In this document: in pieces, positions 25,615 through 36,370 of the stretch
Layout of the letters: the number at the start of each line of letters is the position of its first letter
Numbering within the stretch: position 1 is the stretch's first letter
DNA from: Leptobrachium leishanense
Taxonomy: Eukaryota; Chordata; Amphibia; Anura; Megophryidae
Direction: 5' to 3'
NCBI GenBank assembly: GCA_009667805.1
Contig: RXON01001607.1
Span: forward strand, 39,057 to 103,056
DNA length: 64,000 nucleotides
The notes under the pieces: generated by a model
Database searches by the model: none
The model's input: the letters and a program-made list of their open reading frames with translations, nothing else
What the model was told of the DNA's origin: nothing
Made by a program: the position numbers and the translations under genes

Positions 25615-26021
25615 TCCTCGGCCTTGAACCTCCCAGCCGACGCGCTGGCAATGGGGCAGAGCCTGTTTCAACTCTGCCCATCTCCACACCCCTTTGGCCC
25701 GGAGGCCCCATGCAGCCACTGTTTTTTCCAACGGCTGACCAGGGCACTCGGGGCGCGTGCATTTAGCACCCGTTTTTCCCGGGTGCGCGATACCTCTGGA
25801 GGTGGTACAGGCGGTACCCCTCCCCGACCACAGGACCCTTATTCCGGAGGGGGTACCCCCAAAGATTTGTACCCCCAACACGCCAGGCACTGCCGCAAGG
25901 ACAAATGGAGAAGCCTGGTGGCTCGCCTCCTCCCAACAGACTATGGACCCAGGTATGGACTATTGCTCCAACGACCCCGCGTCGACCCGTTGGGGTCCAA
26001 CTGTGGCCGTCGGACTCCTTT

Positions 26022-26035
26022 GGGGAGGGGAGATA
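26022..26035 (+). other. Polypurine tract
   Basis: ggggaggggagata lies immediately upstream of the 3' LTR, where plus-strand priming occurs in LTR retrotransposons. Confidence 0.75.
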
Positions 26036-27085
26036 TGTCATGGAACTGACGTAGCGCTCCCCACGTCAAACCCCAAGACTTTTATTTCCATGGCGAAAAC
26101 CCCAAAAGACATAGACCGTTGCTTTGGGGAAGACCTTATGTTCATTTATATTGTGTGGTTTTAAATATGTTTTACATCGTTTGGTTTTAGTTTAATTTAG
26201 TTTAGTGAAAAATGACATAGCTTTGGTTTTAAAATACTATATTCCTGTAGGTAAATGTGTCTTTGTATAAAACAGTAAACAAGCTTTGCTGTTGTGTAAA
26301 TTATGCGTCAGGGATTTTCCCCATTATCTAAGTACATGTTTAATTTAAGGGATCTCTGATAGAGTGTGTGTTTAATCTGATGTGCTGGAACAATAGATGT
26401 ACAAATGTTATGTGGACTGAAGGCTAAGAGAATGTGAAGAATTGATTGTAAATAACTGCCATACCTCATTGTATGGATAGGCTCCTAATTAGTATGGAAA
26501 CACCTCATTGTATGGGTAGGCTCCTAATTAGTATGGGTATGCAAATTATGACTGTCCTTCTTGAGCATAAATAGTGGCGTTGTTCATTAAAGGATTCAGA
26601 TCATCTGAGTGTTTGAAACATACAGCTCTGCCTGGTGTTGTCATTTCACGTCGGCTATATCTCACCACTACCCAGGAACGGGTCATTTTAACTCCGCAGC
26701 AGAACCTCGATTCGCCGCGCCATTGCGCCACCTTGAATTGGTACCTCGGGATACCGCAACCACCCCGAATTGGGACCTCGACTCAGCGCCGTGCCTGCAT
26801 CTTCAAGGAGACTCTACCGAACCGCGGTTCACCACGCAGACCGTCTCCAGCCTTTCAATGGTCAGTAGATCCGCTGCCGGGACGCCGAGTGCCGTGCCAC
26901 TCGGTAGTCGGGCGGATTTCCACCGTGGGTGCCCCATCTACTCTCCAGATCTCCACCGCCACGTGGTCTTCTACCCAAGCCGCTCGAGACGCCGGGTGCC
27001 GTGCCACTCGGTAGTCGGGCTTGGCAACACCAAAGAAGGGGGTCAGATAGAGCAGGACCGCAGGCGGATACTCCATTCCGTCACA
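26036..27085 (+). repeat. 3' LTR, 1050 bp
   Basis: Same TGTCATGG...GTCACA ends as the 5' LTR and near-identical sequence. Main difference: only two copies of the tcattgtatgg subrepeat (26463-26538). It is followed by CCAAC (27086-27090) and then the continuation of the interrupted CR1 LINE. Confidence 0.88.
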
Positions 27086-27090
27086 CCAAC

Positions 27091-27617
27091 CCTCAGATGT
27101 ATCAAATATTCTATATTCAGCCCTTGGGTTTTTACGTCCCAGGTGCATTATCTTGCACTTATCCACATTAAAACTCAATTGTCACAACTCCCACCATTTT
27201 TTAGTTTACCTAAATCATTTGTCATTTGGCTGATCCCTCCAGGACGTCAACCCTGTTGCAAATCTTTGTGTCATCAGCAAAAAGACATACTTTACCATTA
27301 ATACCTTCTGCAATATCACTAATAAAAATATTAAAGAGAATGGGTCCAAGTACTGACCCCTGAGGTACCCCACTGGTAACAAGACCTTGCGCCGAATAAA
27401 CTCCATTTACCACAACCCTCTGTTGCCTGTCACTCAGCCACTGCCTAATCCATTCAACAATATTGGAATCCAAGCTCAAAGATTGCAATTTATTGATAAG
27501 CCTTCTATGCGGAACAGTATCAAAGCCTTACTGAAATCTAAATAAGCAATGTCTACTGCACCACCTGTGTCTATTATTTCTGTTACCCAATCAAAAAAAT
27601 CAATAAGATTAGTTTAA
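27091..27617 (-). mobile_element. CR1-like LINE, reverse-transcriptase core (upstream half)
   Basis: The minus strand reads DFFDWVTEIIDTGGAVDIAY (then LDFS of RT motif A), LINKLQSLSLDSNIVEWIRQ, SGVPQGSVLGPILFNIFISD and LFADDTKI, the catalytic ADD box. It ends with SFNVDKCKIMHLGRKNP. There is one frameshift between DFS and the expected AFDTVPH. It continues across the LTR insertion into 22283-21572. The 5' end of the LINE is truncated near 27617. Confidence 0.88.
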
Positions 27618-28112
27618 ACATGTCTCAGCTGTTTAACCCCTTCACTACCAGAAACTGTTACACCCGGTTTAGCATAAAGAAAGGAAACTGTAAATTATCT
27701 CATAAAATCCAGCTTTAATCTGCATCAAAAAGATCTAAATGTTCTGCCTGAGAAACAAATTCTCCAGTGAGCTCCCACCTGTCCACTGTATGAGGCCGTG
27801 TCAGACCAGCGCACTGATCACGGCCGTGTTGCCGGCGCCGCACATTTTAATGTCCGTGGCAGCATACAATTATGATCAATAGAGACCCACACACGAAGTA
27901 CGTCCGCACAGAATGCGTTCGTCTGACCCTAGCCTTACTGTAAACAAGCTGCAAGGAATAGGCCACACCCTCACTGTAGCAAAGAACTCAAACTTTACTG
28001 CTGCATTCTGACAGCCAGAACCCGGGCAGAATACAAGGCGAGCTCTGTCTCCTTTCAGCTGGATTAATGTGCATTTGCATTAATGAAAAGTAAGCACAGA
28101 ACTTCACCGGCT
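27618..28112. other. Intron sequence without genes
   Basis: Apart from the Harbinger-like MITE at 27794-27934 nothing was recognised here. Confidence 0.5.
27794..27934. mobile_element. Short Harbinger-type MITE, 141 bp
   Basis: The right end cgttcgtctgaccctagcc followed by TTA matches the ends of the element at 2657. The left end ggccgtgtcagaccagcgc is a diverged copy. It shares the internal gtccgtggcagcata and cacacgaagtacgtccgcac with that element. Confidence 0.65.
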
Positions 28113-28645
28113 CTTTATTTACCCGCTGCGTGACACCTGCTGCCTTTATTTACCCGCTGCGTGACACACCTGCTGCCTTTATTTACCTGCTGCGTGATAC
28201 ACCTGCTGCCTTTACCCGCTGCATGACACCTGCTGCCTATATTTACTCGCTGCGTGTCAACCGCTGCCTATGTTTACCCGCTACGTGTCACCCGCTGCCT
28301 ATATTTACTCGCTGTGTCGCCCACTGCCTTTATTTACCCGCCGTGTGTCACCCGCTGCCTAGATTTACCAGCTGTGTCGCCCACTGTCTTTATTTACTTG
28401 CTGTGTCACCCGCTGCCTATATTTACTCGCTGTGTTGCCCACTGCCTATATTTACCCGCTGCGTGTCACCCGCTGCCTTTATTTACTTGCTGTGTCACCC
28501 GCTGCCTATATTTACCTGCTGTGTGTCACCCGCTGCGTGTCGCCCGCTGCCTATATTTACCCGCTGCGTGTCGTCCACTGCCTATATTTACCCGCTGCCT
28601 ATATTTACCCGCTGCGTGATGCCAGCTGGGTATATTTACCCGCTA
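28113..28645. repeat. ~31-bp minisatellite
   Basis: About 18 copies of cgctgcctatatttacccgc plus tgcgtgtcacc, with much length variation (26-33 bp). Confidence 0.92.
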
Positions 28646-28798
28646 CTTTCTATAATGTCTAGCGTTAACGTTAGAATACTGATTATGTATCTTAACGCTT
28701 GGTATTGCAAACGCAGGTATTTGCGCGCCTCACACACATATATAACGCGTGCTGCTTTCTGTGAAGCCGCTGCTGTGGGAGCGCAGTCATGTCACGGG

Positions 28799-29387
28799 TA
28801 GGGATGAGCCGAACACCCCCGTGTTCGGTTCGCATTCGAACTCGAACAATTTCAAAAGTTCGAGTTCGAACGCGAACTGAACTCAATGCAAGTCAATGGG
28901 GCTGAAAATTCGGTTTTTAGAGTGCCCTCCAAGAGGGCATATATGCAAGATATTTGCCATAAAATGTGTATGGGGGTCTGGGTAGTGCCCTGGGGGACAG
29001 GAAACAAGGACAAAAAGTTAAAAGAAAACAACAACGTTTTTAAAGGGACAGTGAGTTTTCCATGAAATAAGGGTTAAGAATAAAAATGAAAAATTCCTTC
29101 AAATATCGTGCCTAGGAGGTCCCCATAACCTGCCCGTGAAGTGGCGGATTTCTAGGATGTATAGAAACATTTAAAAACAAAAAAATGACGTTTCAAATGA
29201 CGGTAAATGGTTTTCCTTTAATCTATTCATGTCATGAACAATCGCTTGGGGCGGCAGCCTGTATGAAAAGAGACGTTTTAGGACACGTAGAACAAGTTTA
29301 GTGATTTTTTTTTTTGGGCTAAATTATGGTGAAATTTATGCAGGCTCTGGATGAAAGTAACAATAGGTGCTTTAAAATTGGGCCTTT
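28799..29387. mobile_element. Anuran tagggatgagcc-type interspersed repeat, left part
   Basis: Starts tagggatgagccgaacaccc, then repeated ttcg motifs (gttcggttcgcattcgaac), gtcaatggggctgaaaattc, and a body with gtgcctaggaggtccccata. I recognise this arrangement from frog genomic repeats (from memory, unconfirmed). A matching ttcg-rich end in the opposite direction is at 39700-39800. The two may be the ends of one element split by later insertions. Confidence 0.55.
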
Positions 29388-29669
29388 GTACTGAGGAATG
29401 ACGGAATCGGAAGCGACGATGCTTAAGGATTTTCCCTGATTGAGCAAGAAGCAGAAAGTTGAGTGAGTTCCCTGTGTTCCCAGTGTGTTGCTGGGATTGG
29501 TTTCAAGGCAGATATGTTGAGCAAGAATTTTGAAGGCTGGGGAGGAGTTCCCTTTGTTCCCAGTCTGGGGCTGGGATTGGACTCAGGGCAGATAACAGAA
29601 GGGGGAGGGGAAGAGGTAGTAAAAACGGGAGGGCAAGAGCCTGAAGATCACTTCTAACCTTTTTTCTTT
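29388..29669 (+). repeat. YR element split direct repeat A1
   Basis: gtactgaggaatgacggaat through cacttctaaccttttttctt. It is over 95% identical by eye to A2 at 35298-35580. Confidence 0.8.
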
Positions 29670-30143
29670 CTGGACAGCTAACTCCATTTTACCATCATCA
29701 TATGAAAACCAACGACTGGATAAGTATTACTGGCTGTATCAATCTGTTATATATTCCCTATTATTATAATCTGCTAAATATATATATTCCTAGTTCTATT
29801 ATTACTTGGATAAATAGGTGCAGGTTTTCCCATTGTATTGATTTGTAGGTTTTATTTAGTAGATGCTTTTGATATTCGTTACACTTTGCAATACTGTATT
29901 CCCTTGTTAACTTTGTGTAGTATCTGCGTGATAGTAATTATGAATAGGTTAATTGTTCTGGTATAACTCGGCCAGAATTCAGTAATTTGTTGTTTTGTAT
30001 GTTATTAGGTGCATTTGGGTTTCAGTAATTTTGCCTGTGTCTGTCTGAAGATTGCTGTGCCTTTATAGTTAAAGTGCTCACTCTAGTAAATGACTGACGG
30101 TCAATTTTTAAGAATCACGCACATGAATAGTGGGTGTTCTAGC

Positions 30144-32927
30144 CAGGGCCGCCATCAGGGCATTACGCCCCATGCTGCCGTAAGTGGCCCAGGCCCGGTG
30201 GGGGCCGGGCCCCCCTCGGCAGCGGCGTCACCCTTTTCCAGCTCCAGTACCAGACTCGGAGTCCGAATCCGGAGCTGTGTCTCTGCAGCAGGAGCCGGAG
30301 GAGACACTGTGTCTCCTCCGGCTCCTGGCAGCTTCACTGGCTGGCTGGGCAGGGCCAAGCAGCGTGTGGGGGCCTCCCAAGCACGTTGCTTTGGCTCCGC
30401 CCCCTCCACTCAGTGAAGCTGCGCGCCTGAGCTGGAGGGCCCGGGCTGAAGACAGAAGAAAAGAAGATTGAATAGAAGAAGATTGAAGAAAAAAAGAGAG
30501 AAGAAAAGAAGACAGCGGAGTGGTGACCCCAAGGCCCAGACCCCAGGGCCCAGACCCAGGGACCAGACCCCAAGGCCCAGGGCCCAGACCAAGGCCCAGG
30601 GCCAAGACCCAGACCCCCAGGGCCCTGGGCCCAGGGCCCAAACCCCAGGGCCCAGACCAGGGCCCAGACCCTAAGACCCAGACCCTGGGCCCAGGGCCTA
30701 AACCCCAAGGTCCAGACCCTGGGCCCAGACCCAAGGCCCTGGGCCCAGACCCCAAGGCCTAGACCAGGGACCAGACCCCAGGCCCAGACCAAGGCCAGGG
30801 CCAAGACCCAGACCCCCAGACCCTGGGCCCAGGGCCCAGGCCCAGACCCCAAGGCCCAAGGCCCTGGGCCCAGACCCAGGGCCCAGACCCCAAGGCCCAG
30901 ACCCCAAGGCCCAGACCCAGGGACCAGACCCCAAGGCCCAGGGCCCAGACCAAGGCCCAGGGCCAAGACCCAGACCCCAGGGCCCAGACCCTGGCCCAGG
31001 GCCCAAACCCCAGGGCCCAGACCAGGGCCCAGACCCTAAGACCCAGACCCCCAGACCCTGGGCCCAGGGCCTAAACCCCAAGGTCCAGACCCTGGGCCCA
31101 GACCCAAGGCCCTGGGCCCAGACCCCAAGGCCTAGACCCAGGGACCAGACCCAGGGCCCAGACCAAGGCCCAGGGCCAAGACCCAGACCCCCAGACCCTG
31201 GGCCCAGGGCCCAGGCCCAGACCCCAAGCCCAGGGCCCAGACCCCAAGGCCCTGGCCCAGACCCCAAGGCCCAGGGCCCAGACCCCAAGGCCCAGACCCC
31301 AAGCCCAGACCCAGGACCAGACCCCAAGGCCCAGACCCAGCCTAGACCCAGGGCCCAGGCCCCAAGGCCCAGCCCCATGGACCAGACCCCAAGGCCCAGA
31401 CCCAGGGACCATACCCCAGGGACCATACCCCAGGGACCATACCCCAGGGACCAGACCACAGGGACCAGACCCAGGGACCAGACCCAAAGGCACAGACCCA
31501 GGGTCCAGACCCCAGGGACCAGGCCCAGCCTAGACCCAGGCCCCAAGGCCCAGCCCCATGGACCAGACCCCAAGGCCCAGACCAAGGGACCAGACCCAGG
31601 GCCCAGACCCCAGGCCAGACTCAGGACCCAAACCCCAGACCAGACTCAGGGACCAGACCCCAAGGCCCAGTCCCAGGGACCAGACCCAGGGCCCAGACCA
31701 GACCCCCAGGCCCAGCCCAGACCCCAAGGCCCAGAGCACAAACCCCAGGGCCCAGACCCCAAGCCCAAGGCCCTGGGCCCAGACCCAGGGCCCAGACCCC
31801 AAGGCCCAGACCCCAAGGCCCAGACCCAGGGACCAGACCCCAAGGCCCAGGGCCCAGACCAAGGCCCAGGGCCAAGACCCAGACCCCAGGGCCCAGACCC
31901 TGGGCCCAGGGCCAAAACCCCAGGGCCCAGACCAGGGCCCAGACCCTAAGACCCAGACCCCAGACCCTGGGCCCAGGGCCTAAACCCCAAGGTCCAGACC
32001 CTGGGCCCAGACCCCAAGGCCCTGGGCCCAGACCCCAAGGCCTAGACCCAGGGACCAGACCCCAGGGCCCAGACCAAGGCCCAGGGCCAAGACCCAGACC
32101 CCCAGACCCTGGGCCCAGGGCCCAGGCCCAGACCCCAAGGCCCAGGGCCCAGACCCCAAGGCCCTGGGCCCAGACCCCAAGGCCCAGGGCCCAGACCCCA
32201 AGGCCCAGACCCCAAGGCCCAGACCCAGGGACCAGACCCCAAGGCCCAGACCCAGCCTAGACCCAGGGCCCAGGCCCCAAGGCCCAGCCCCATGGACCAG
32301 ACCCCAAGGCCCAGACCCAGGGACCATACCCCAGGGACCATACCCCAGGGACCATACCCCAGGGACCAGACCACAGGGACCAGACCCAGGGACCAGACCC
32401 AAAGGCACAGACCCAGGGTCCAGACCCCAGGGACCAGGCCCAGCCTAGACCCAGGCCCCAAGGCCCAGCCCCATGGACCAGACCCCAAGGCCCAGACCAA
32501 GGGACCAGACCCAGGGCCCAGACCCCAGGCCAGACTCAGGACCCAAACCCCAGACCAGACTCAGGGACCAGACCCCAAGGCCCAGTCCCAGGGACCAGAC
32601 CCAGGGCCCAGACCAGACCCCCAGGCCCAGCCCAGACCCCAAGGCCCAGAGCACAAACCCCAGGGCCCAGACCCCAAGGCCCAAACCAGACCCAGGGACC
32701 AGGCCCAGACCCAGAGACCATCATATACAGCCCGTTACTGTGAGATTTATTGCTGTGGATTCTGTGATACGTTCATACACACCGCACATTAGTGGCAGTT
32801 TTATTGCTGTGGTGCTATGTTATGTCCTTTTTTTTAAGGGGAGAAAAGCTGTTAGTTTGAGGGAGTGCCGGGGGGGCCCCATCGTGAGGTTTAGTAAGGG
32901 GCCCCATCATTTCTGATGGCTGCCCTG
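30144..32927. mobile_element. Non-autonomous hAT-like element filled with a 14-bp repeat (2.8 kb)
   Basis: Terminal inverted repeat CAGGGC(C/A)GCCATCAG, flanked by the perfect 8-bp duplication GTTCTAGC (30136-30143 and 32928-32935). The left part has GC-rich sequence of the frog gccgccatcaggg type. The centre is the 14-bp array, and the right part carries two degenerate copies of the 54-bp unit that forms the array at 51740. No transposase frame exists. It is inserted in the internal region of the YR retrotransposon. Confidence 0.85.
30523..32718. repeat. ~14-bp CCCAGACCCCAAGG array with 0.9-kb higher-order copy
   Basis: Imperfect repeats built from cagaccccaaggcc, cagacccagggac and ggcccaggg. 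A block with the landmark catggaccagaccccaaggc at 31376 recurs at 32291 (spacing 915 bp) with very few differences, showing a recent large tandem duplication. The strand is strongly asymmetric (C/A-rich on plus). Confidence 0.93.
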
Positions 32928-33584
32928 GTTCTAGCACCAAATAGCACTCCAAAATAGATAAATTTTAATGAGCTGCAGTAATTTTGTACTGAACAGGCCG
33001 GATGCATACAAAGCAACCTGTGACGAAACACACATATAGTATAATCTATTGGGTTAAATACGCGCTAATTTACCCGTTGTAGTCATTTGCATTTTTAGCT
33101 AGAATATGCTCGTTGATATTTGCTTCACTTTGCTATACTTAATCAAACCTTATTATTTGTATAGTCTGTATGATCTTCTAAACATAGGTAATCAGTGACT
33201 GCATGGCTGGCGGCCATCTTAAGCCTCAAAAAGTCACATGGTCTGCTGTCAATGAGGAACTGCTGCAGCAGTAACTGTACAATCTGTTTAAGCTTACATT
33301 TGCGCAACTAAATTAATCCAGATTGTTTCTGCCAGATTTATGAATATATAACAATTACTAACCAAATACACATCTAAATATGTCTGTTATAATTTCTGAA
33401 GAGGCTTATCAACTAAACAGTGATTTTGTATGTTAGAAAATGCTGTTTCATTATTTTGGGTAGGTTGATTTAACGTCGGGCCTATAGATTAATATACTAA
33501 GCAAGGAACCGTTTCATTGGTGGACGTGGGTTAAAGAATTTCACATGTGTAGCCTCGTACTATTGGTAAAGGATTCCAGGGCTG

Positions 33585-33818
33585 GTGAGTCTTAAGATGG
33601 AGGATAAGGAGAATGGAGTAAGGGTTTTTAAGGAAGACTTCAAGATACTGATTAGGGGTGAAGCGAAGGGGGGTAGGAAAGTAAAGCAGTTGAAATCAGC
33701 ATATGAATTGCCAGAAATCTTGAGAGAAAAGTGGGGGAAGGAGGTGCTGTTAGGTAGAATGGCTGGTCCTTTGGAGAAGTCCCCATTTAGCTTAACCCAG
33801 AGGGCATTCGGGGAATGA
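33585..33818 (+). pseudogene. YR-retrotransposon reverse transcriptase, N-terminal leader fragment
   Basis: Translation includes QLKSAYELPEILREKWGKEV, then LLGRMAGPLEKSPFSL. This is the leader that precedes the RT palm in DIRS/Ngaro polymerases (typically GRMAGPF followed by a proline-rich SPLGLVPK block). The reading breaks off after AFGE; the RT core is missing, presumably deleted. Confidence 0.65.
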
Positions 33819-34189
33819 GGCTGTAACGTGGGGCTTCCTGTCCACATGCAGACTGCTCCCCTTGAAGTCAGTATTCTGCAGAAGACTGTGTTTATTTACA
33901 TTTTGCAAGGGACACACACAGAGAGGAAAGGTGCAGAGACAATGTAATCACACCCAGCTCAGAACAATGGATCAGATAACTGTGAGCTGGGCGACCTTGG
34001 TTGGGGGGGAGGGTAGGGGCTGATGGAAGCCTGTGAAAACAAAAGGTATCCATTACTTAGAGGGGGGGTGTATACTATACAAAGACTGGAGCGTAATGCA
34101 GAGGTTAAGCGGAGGCATGCCCGGTGTTATGTGTAAGAGGTTATTTGGAGGCGGCTCCTGCAAACGGCCATATGTTTTTAGAGGCATGA

Positions 34190-34629
34190 GGATGGAACCA
34201 ATTTGTCCAGGTTTCAATTCAAAGCGGCTTTGGAAAAGGCTGTAATATTGCTGGGATGGAAAGGGGATTGTATTGCCCCGCATTCTCTCAGAATGGGTGC
34301 AGCCACCACGGCAGCGCAGTCGGGTTACCCTAAGGAGCATATTAAAACATGTGGAGATGAAAGTCAGATGCGTATAGGTGTTATGTGAGGCCGCTGCAGA
34401 AATGAGGGGGGGGGGGACAAAAATAAAAATGTAATAATTTTTTTTCTATAATAAGGTTTGGTTAATTTCAGTTGCTATAAAAGTTGGTATGTATTTTGCG
34501 CGTTAATAGCTTCTGTTTCTTTCAGAACGGGCCAAGAGAGTATGGATCCTGAGACACTCCTATGTGCACTGGGCGGCTATTCACGCTGCGGGCACAAAGA
34601 GGGGAGTGAACCTAGGTCAGCCTCACTAA
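34190..34629 (+). pseudogene. Tyrosine recombinase C terminus and SGNH-hydrolase-like piece
   Basis: SRFQFKAALEKAVILLGWKG and APHSLRMGAATTAAQSGYPK carry the His-x-x-Arg of tyrosine recombinases. After a frameshift and an internal stop, KSDAYRCYVRPLQ supplies the nucleophile-tyrosine region (34361-34402). Farther on (34531-34629), AKRVWILRHSYVHWAAIHAA followed by NLG looks like the start of the hydrolase segment that follows the recombinase in vertebrate YR elements (recalled). A tttctttcag acceptor-like motif precedes it. Confidence 0.65.
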
Positions 34630-34944
34630 AGTGGGCATTAGGGGGATAGGGAAGAGGGGTCCATTTGTCTGAGGCGGGGAACAATATTATCGTTGGCGGC
34701 GCCGAAGGTGGGATAAAGAAACTCGGGTAAGGTAAGTGAAAAGGTCACGGTCTTTTATTGTGGCGGAAAATGAGGGTCCTCATTTTGGTGGCGGTGAAAT
34801 ATGCGGCCCTGGCACGTGGAGAGGCGATAGAGGGGGAGGGTCTGTAGGTTAGGGGGTCTGGGTGGTGTTTTTTCGGCCAAACTCAGGTGTCTCCTTGTTT
34901 GCAGATCCTCTTGGCCTGCTATCTGCTATAAAGAGAGCAGCGTG

Positions 34945-35297
34945 TGGTCGCGCTAGCTTAGCCACGTGGGGCCGGCCGCTATTTCCCCGCTATTTCTGGG
35001 CAATGCTTGTAGTGCATTGCGGTTGCCAGTGTTATCTGGCTGGATTTCTGGTACCAGTGTTATCTGGTGTTAACTATTTTGAGAAAGCGAGGATCGCTTA
35101 TAAAATCATTCTGCCATAAAGGCAATGATTCTGGCCTTAATTAATCAAAGACGTGACCTTTTCAAACCGCCAATACTTTGTCGTGTGTTTTTATTTATGG
35201 GGAGTTGGGGGCGAGGAGTGGGTGTTTGGTTCGGGAGGGAACTGAGGTAACTTAAGACAGAGAAAGTTGTAAAAGAGAAATAAGGGTAAAATTCTTA
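34945..35297 (+). repeat. YR element split direct repeat B1
   Basis: tggtcgcgctagcttagcca through gggtaaaattctta. Its 3' end abuts A2 directly. It differs from B2 by small indels (extra atttccccgct and ctggatttctggtaccagtg segments). Confidence 0.78.
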
Positions 35298-35580
35298 GTA
35301 CTGAGGAACGACGGAAACTGAAGCGATGATGCTTAAGGATTTTCCCTGATTGAGCAAGAAGCAGAAAGTTGGGTGAGTTCCCTGTGTTCCCAGTGTGTTG
35401 CTGGGATTGGGTTTCAAGGCAGATATGTTGAGCAAGAATTTTGAAGGCTGGAGAGGAGTTCCCTTTGTTCCCAGTCTGGGGCTGGGATTGGACTCAGGGC
35501 AGATAACAGAAGGGGGAGAGGTAGAGGTAGTAAAAACGGGAGGGCAAGAGTCTGAAGATCACTTCTAACCTTTTTTCTTT
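35298..35580 (+). repeat. YR element split direct repeat A2
   Basis: Second copy of A1 (gtactgaggaacgacggaaa to ccttttttcttt), between B1 and B2. Confidence 0.8.
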
Positions 35581-36054
35581 TCCCACCCTACCCATCCTGT
35601 TTTTTAGGTTACTGCCTGAATACTGAGTCGAAAAGGTCACGCAGAGATCAGTCGGACCACGGATAGGGGCAAATGAAGTGGTGATTCCGCCAGTCATTCA
35701 AGACCGCCCGTGTGTTCCCATACGGAGTCATACCATGTTGCAGGAAGCCGGTTGGAGTTTTTTCTGGCCAAAGCCGGTGGATTGCTTTAGATGGGCATGG
35801 TTAGTTGAGGTACAGTCAGATAATTTCACCATGTTACATGAAGCCAGCTGGTGGTTTTTCGGCCAAAACTGGGGGATTGTATTGGCATTCACTTTGGCTG
35901 GTGGTTTTTCGGCCAAAGCCAGGGGGATTGTATTTGGTTAAAGACATGGTTAGTTGAGTTATTGGTGAGAATATATTGTACCATGTTTCATGAAACCAGC
36001 TGGTGGTTTTAATTTTCGGCCAAAGCTGGGGGATTGATTTACCGTGACACCGGC

Positions 36055-36370
36055 TGGTCGCGCTAGCTAGGCCACGTGGGGCTGGCCGCTATTTCTGGGC
36101 AATGCTTGTGGTGCATTGCGGTTGCCAGTGTTATCTGGTGTTACCTACTTTGAGAAAGTGAGGATCGCTTATAATTCTGCCATAAAGGCAATGATTCTGG
36201 CCTTAATTAATAAAAGACGTGACCTTTTCAAACCGCCAATACTTTGTCGTGTGTTTTTATTTATGGGGAGTTGGGGGCGGGGGGCGAGGGGTGGGTGTTT
36301 GGTTCGGGAGGGAACTGAGGTAACTTAAGACAGAGGAAGTTGTAAAAGAGAAATAAGGGTAAAATTCTTA
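36055..36370 (+). repeat. YR element split direct repeat B2
   Basis: tggtcgcgctagctaggcca through gggtaaaattctta. Copy of B1 and presumed 3' end of the element. The spacer 35581-36054 has three copies of an accatgtt...ggtggtttttcggccaaa motif. Confidence 0.78.

Larger units (their letters stand above)
24043..26035 (+). pseudogene. Retrotransposon internal reading frame, frameshifted, with proline-rich repeats
   Basis: Continuation of the gag-position protein in other frames. An acidic helical stretch (24100-24480) is followed by six 156-bp repeats whose translation is PAEELATGQSAAGLCPPSLV plus a CPEEQKED...PQPLTPSDPLDF core. A diverged seventh copy (PADALAMGQS) and a C-terminal segment with CSHCFFQRL follow. 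The first and second repeats are spaced 154 instead of 156 bp, and that shifts the frame. A stop ends the repeat frame near 25570 and another frame continues to about 26047. No catalytic motif of any pol enzyme was found. Confidence 0.6.
22284..27085 (+). mobile_element. Non-autonomous LTR retrotransposon with 1.1-kb LTRs and no pol
   Basis: Complete element of 4.8 kb: TG...CA LTRs, 5-bp duplication CCAAC, candidate tRNA-Leu primer site, 2.6-kb internal region and polypurine tract. The internal region has no protease, reverse transcriptase, RNase H or integrase motif. It carries only gag-position reading frames with a proline-rich 52-residue tandem repeat. The LTRs differ at only a few substitutions over more than 1 kb, apart from the copy number of a short subrepeat, so insertion was recent. 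It resembles large non-autonomous (LARD-like) elements that would need another element's enzymes. Confidence 0.85.
29388..36370 (+). mobile_element. Tyrosine-recombinase retrotransposon (Ngaro/DIRS-like) remnant with split direct repeats
   Basis: Unique order of repeats: A1 (29388-29669), internal region, B1 (34945-35297), A2 (35298-35580), B2 (36055-36370). B1 and A2 are fused without gap, the split-direct-repeat layout described for Ngaro-type elements. The internal region contains the RT leader (33585-33818), a tyrosine-recombinase C terminus (34190-34402) and a short SGNH-hydrolase-like piece (34531-34629). Most of RT, RNase H and the N-terminal recombinase are deleted, and a 2.8-kb hAT element is inserted at 30144. 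The copy is dead. Confidence 0.72.

Noticed and set aside
30228..32500. Gly/Trp/Leu or Pro/Asp/Gln collagen-like frames
   Set aside because: Produced by the CCCAGACCCCAAGG array inside the hAT element.
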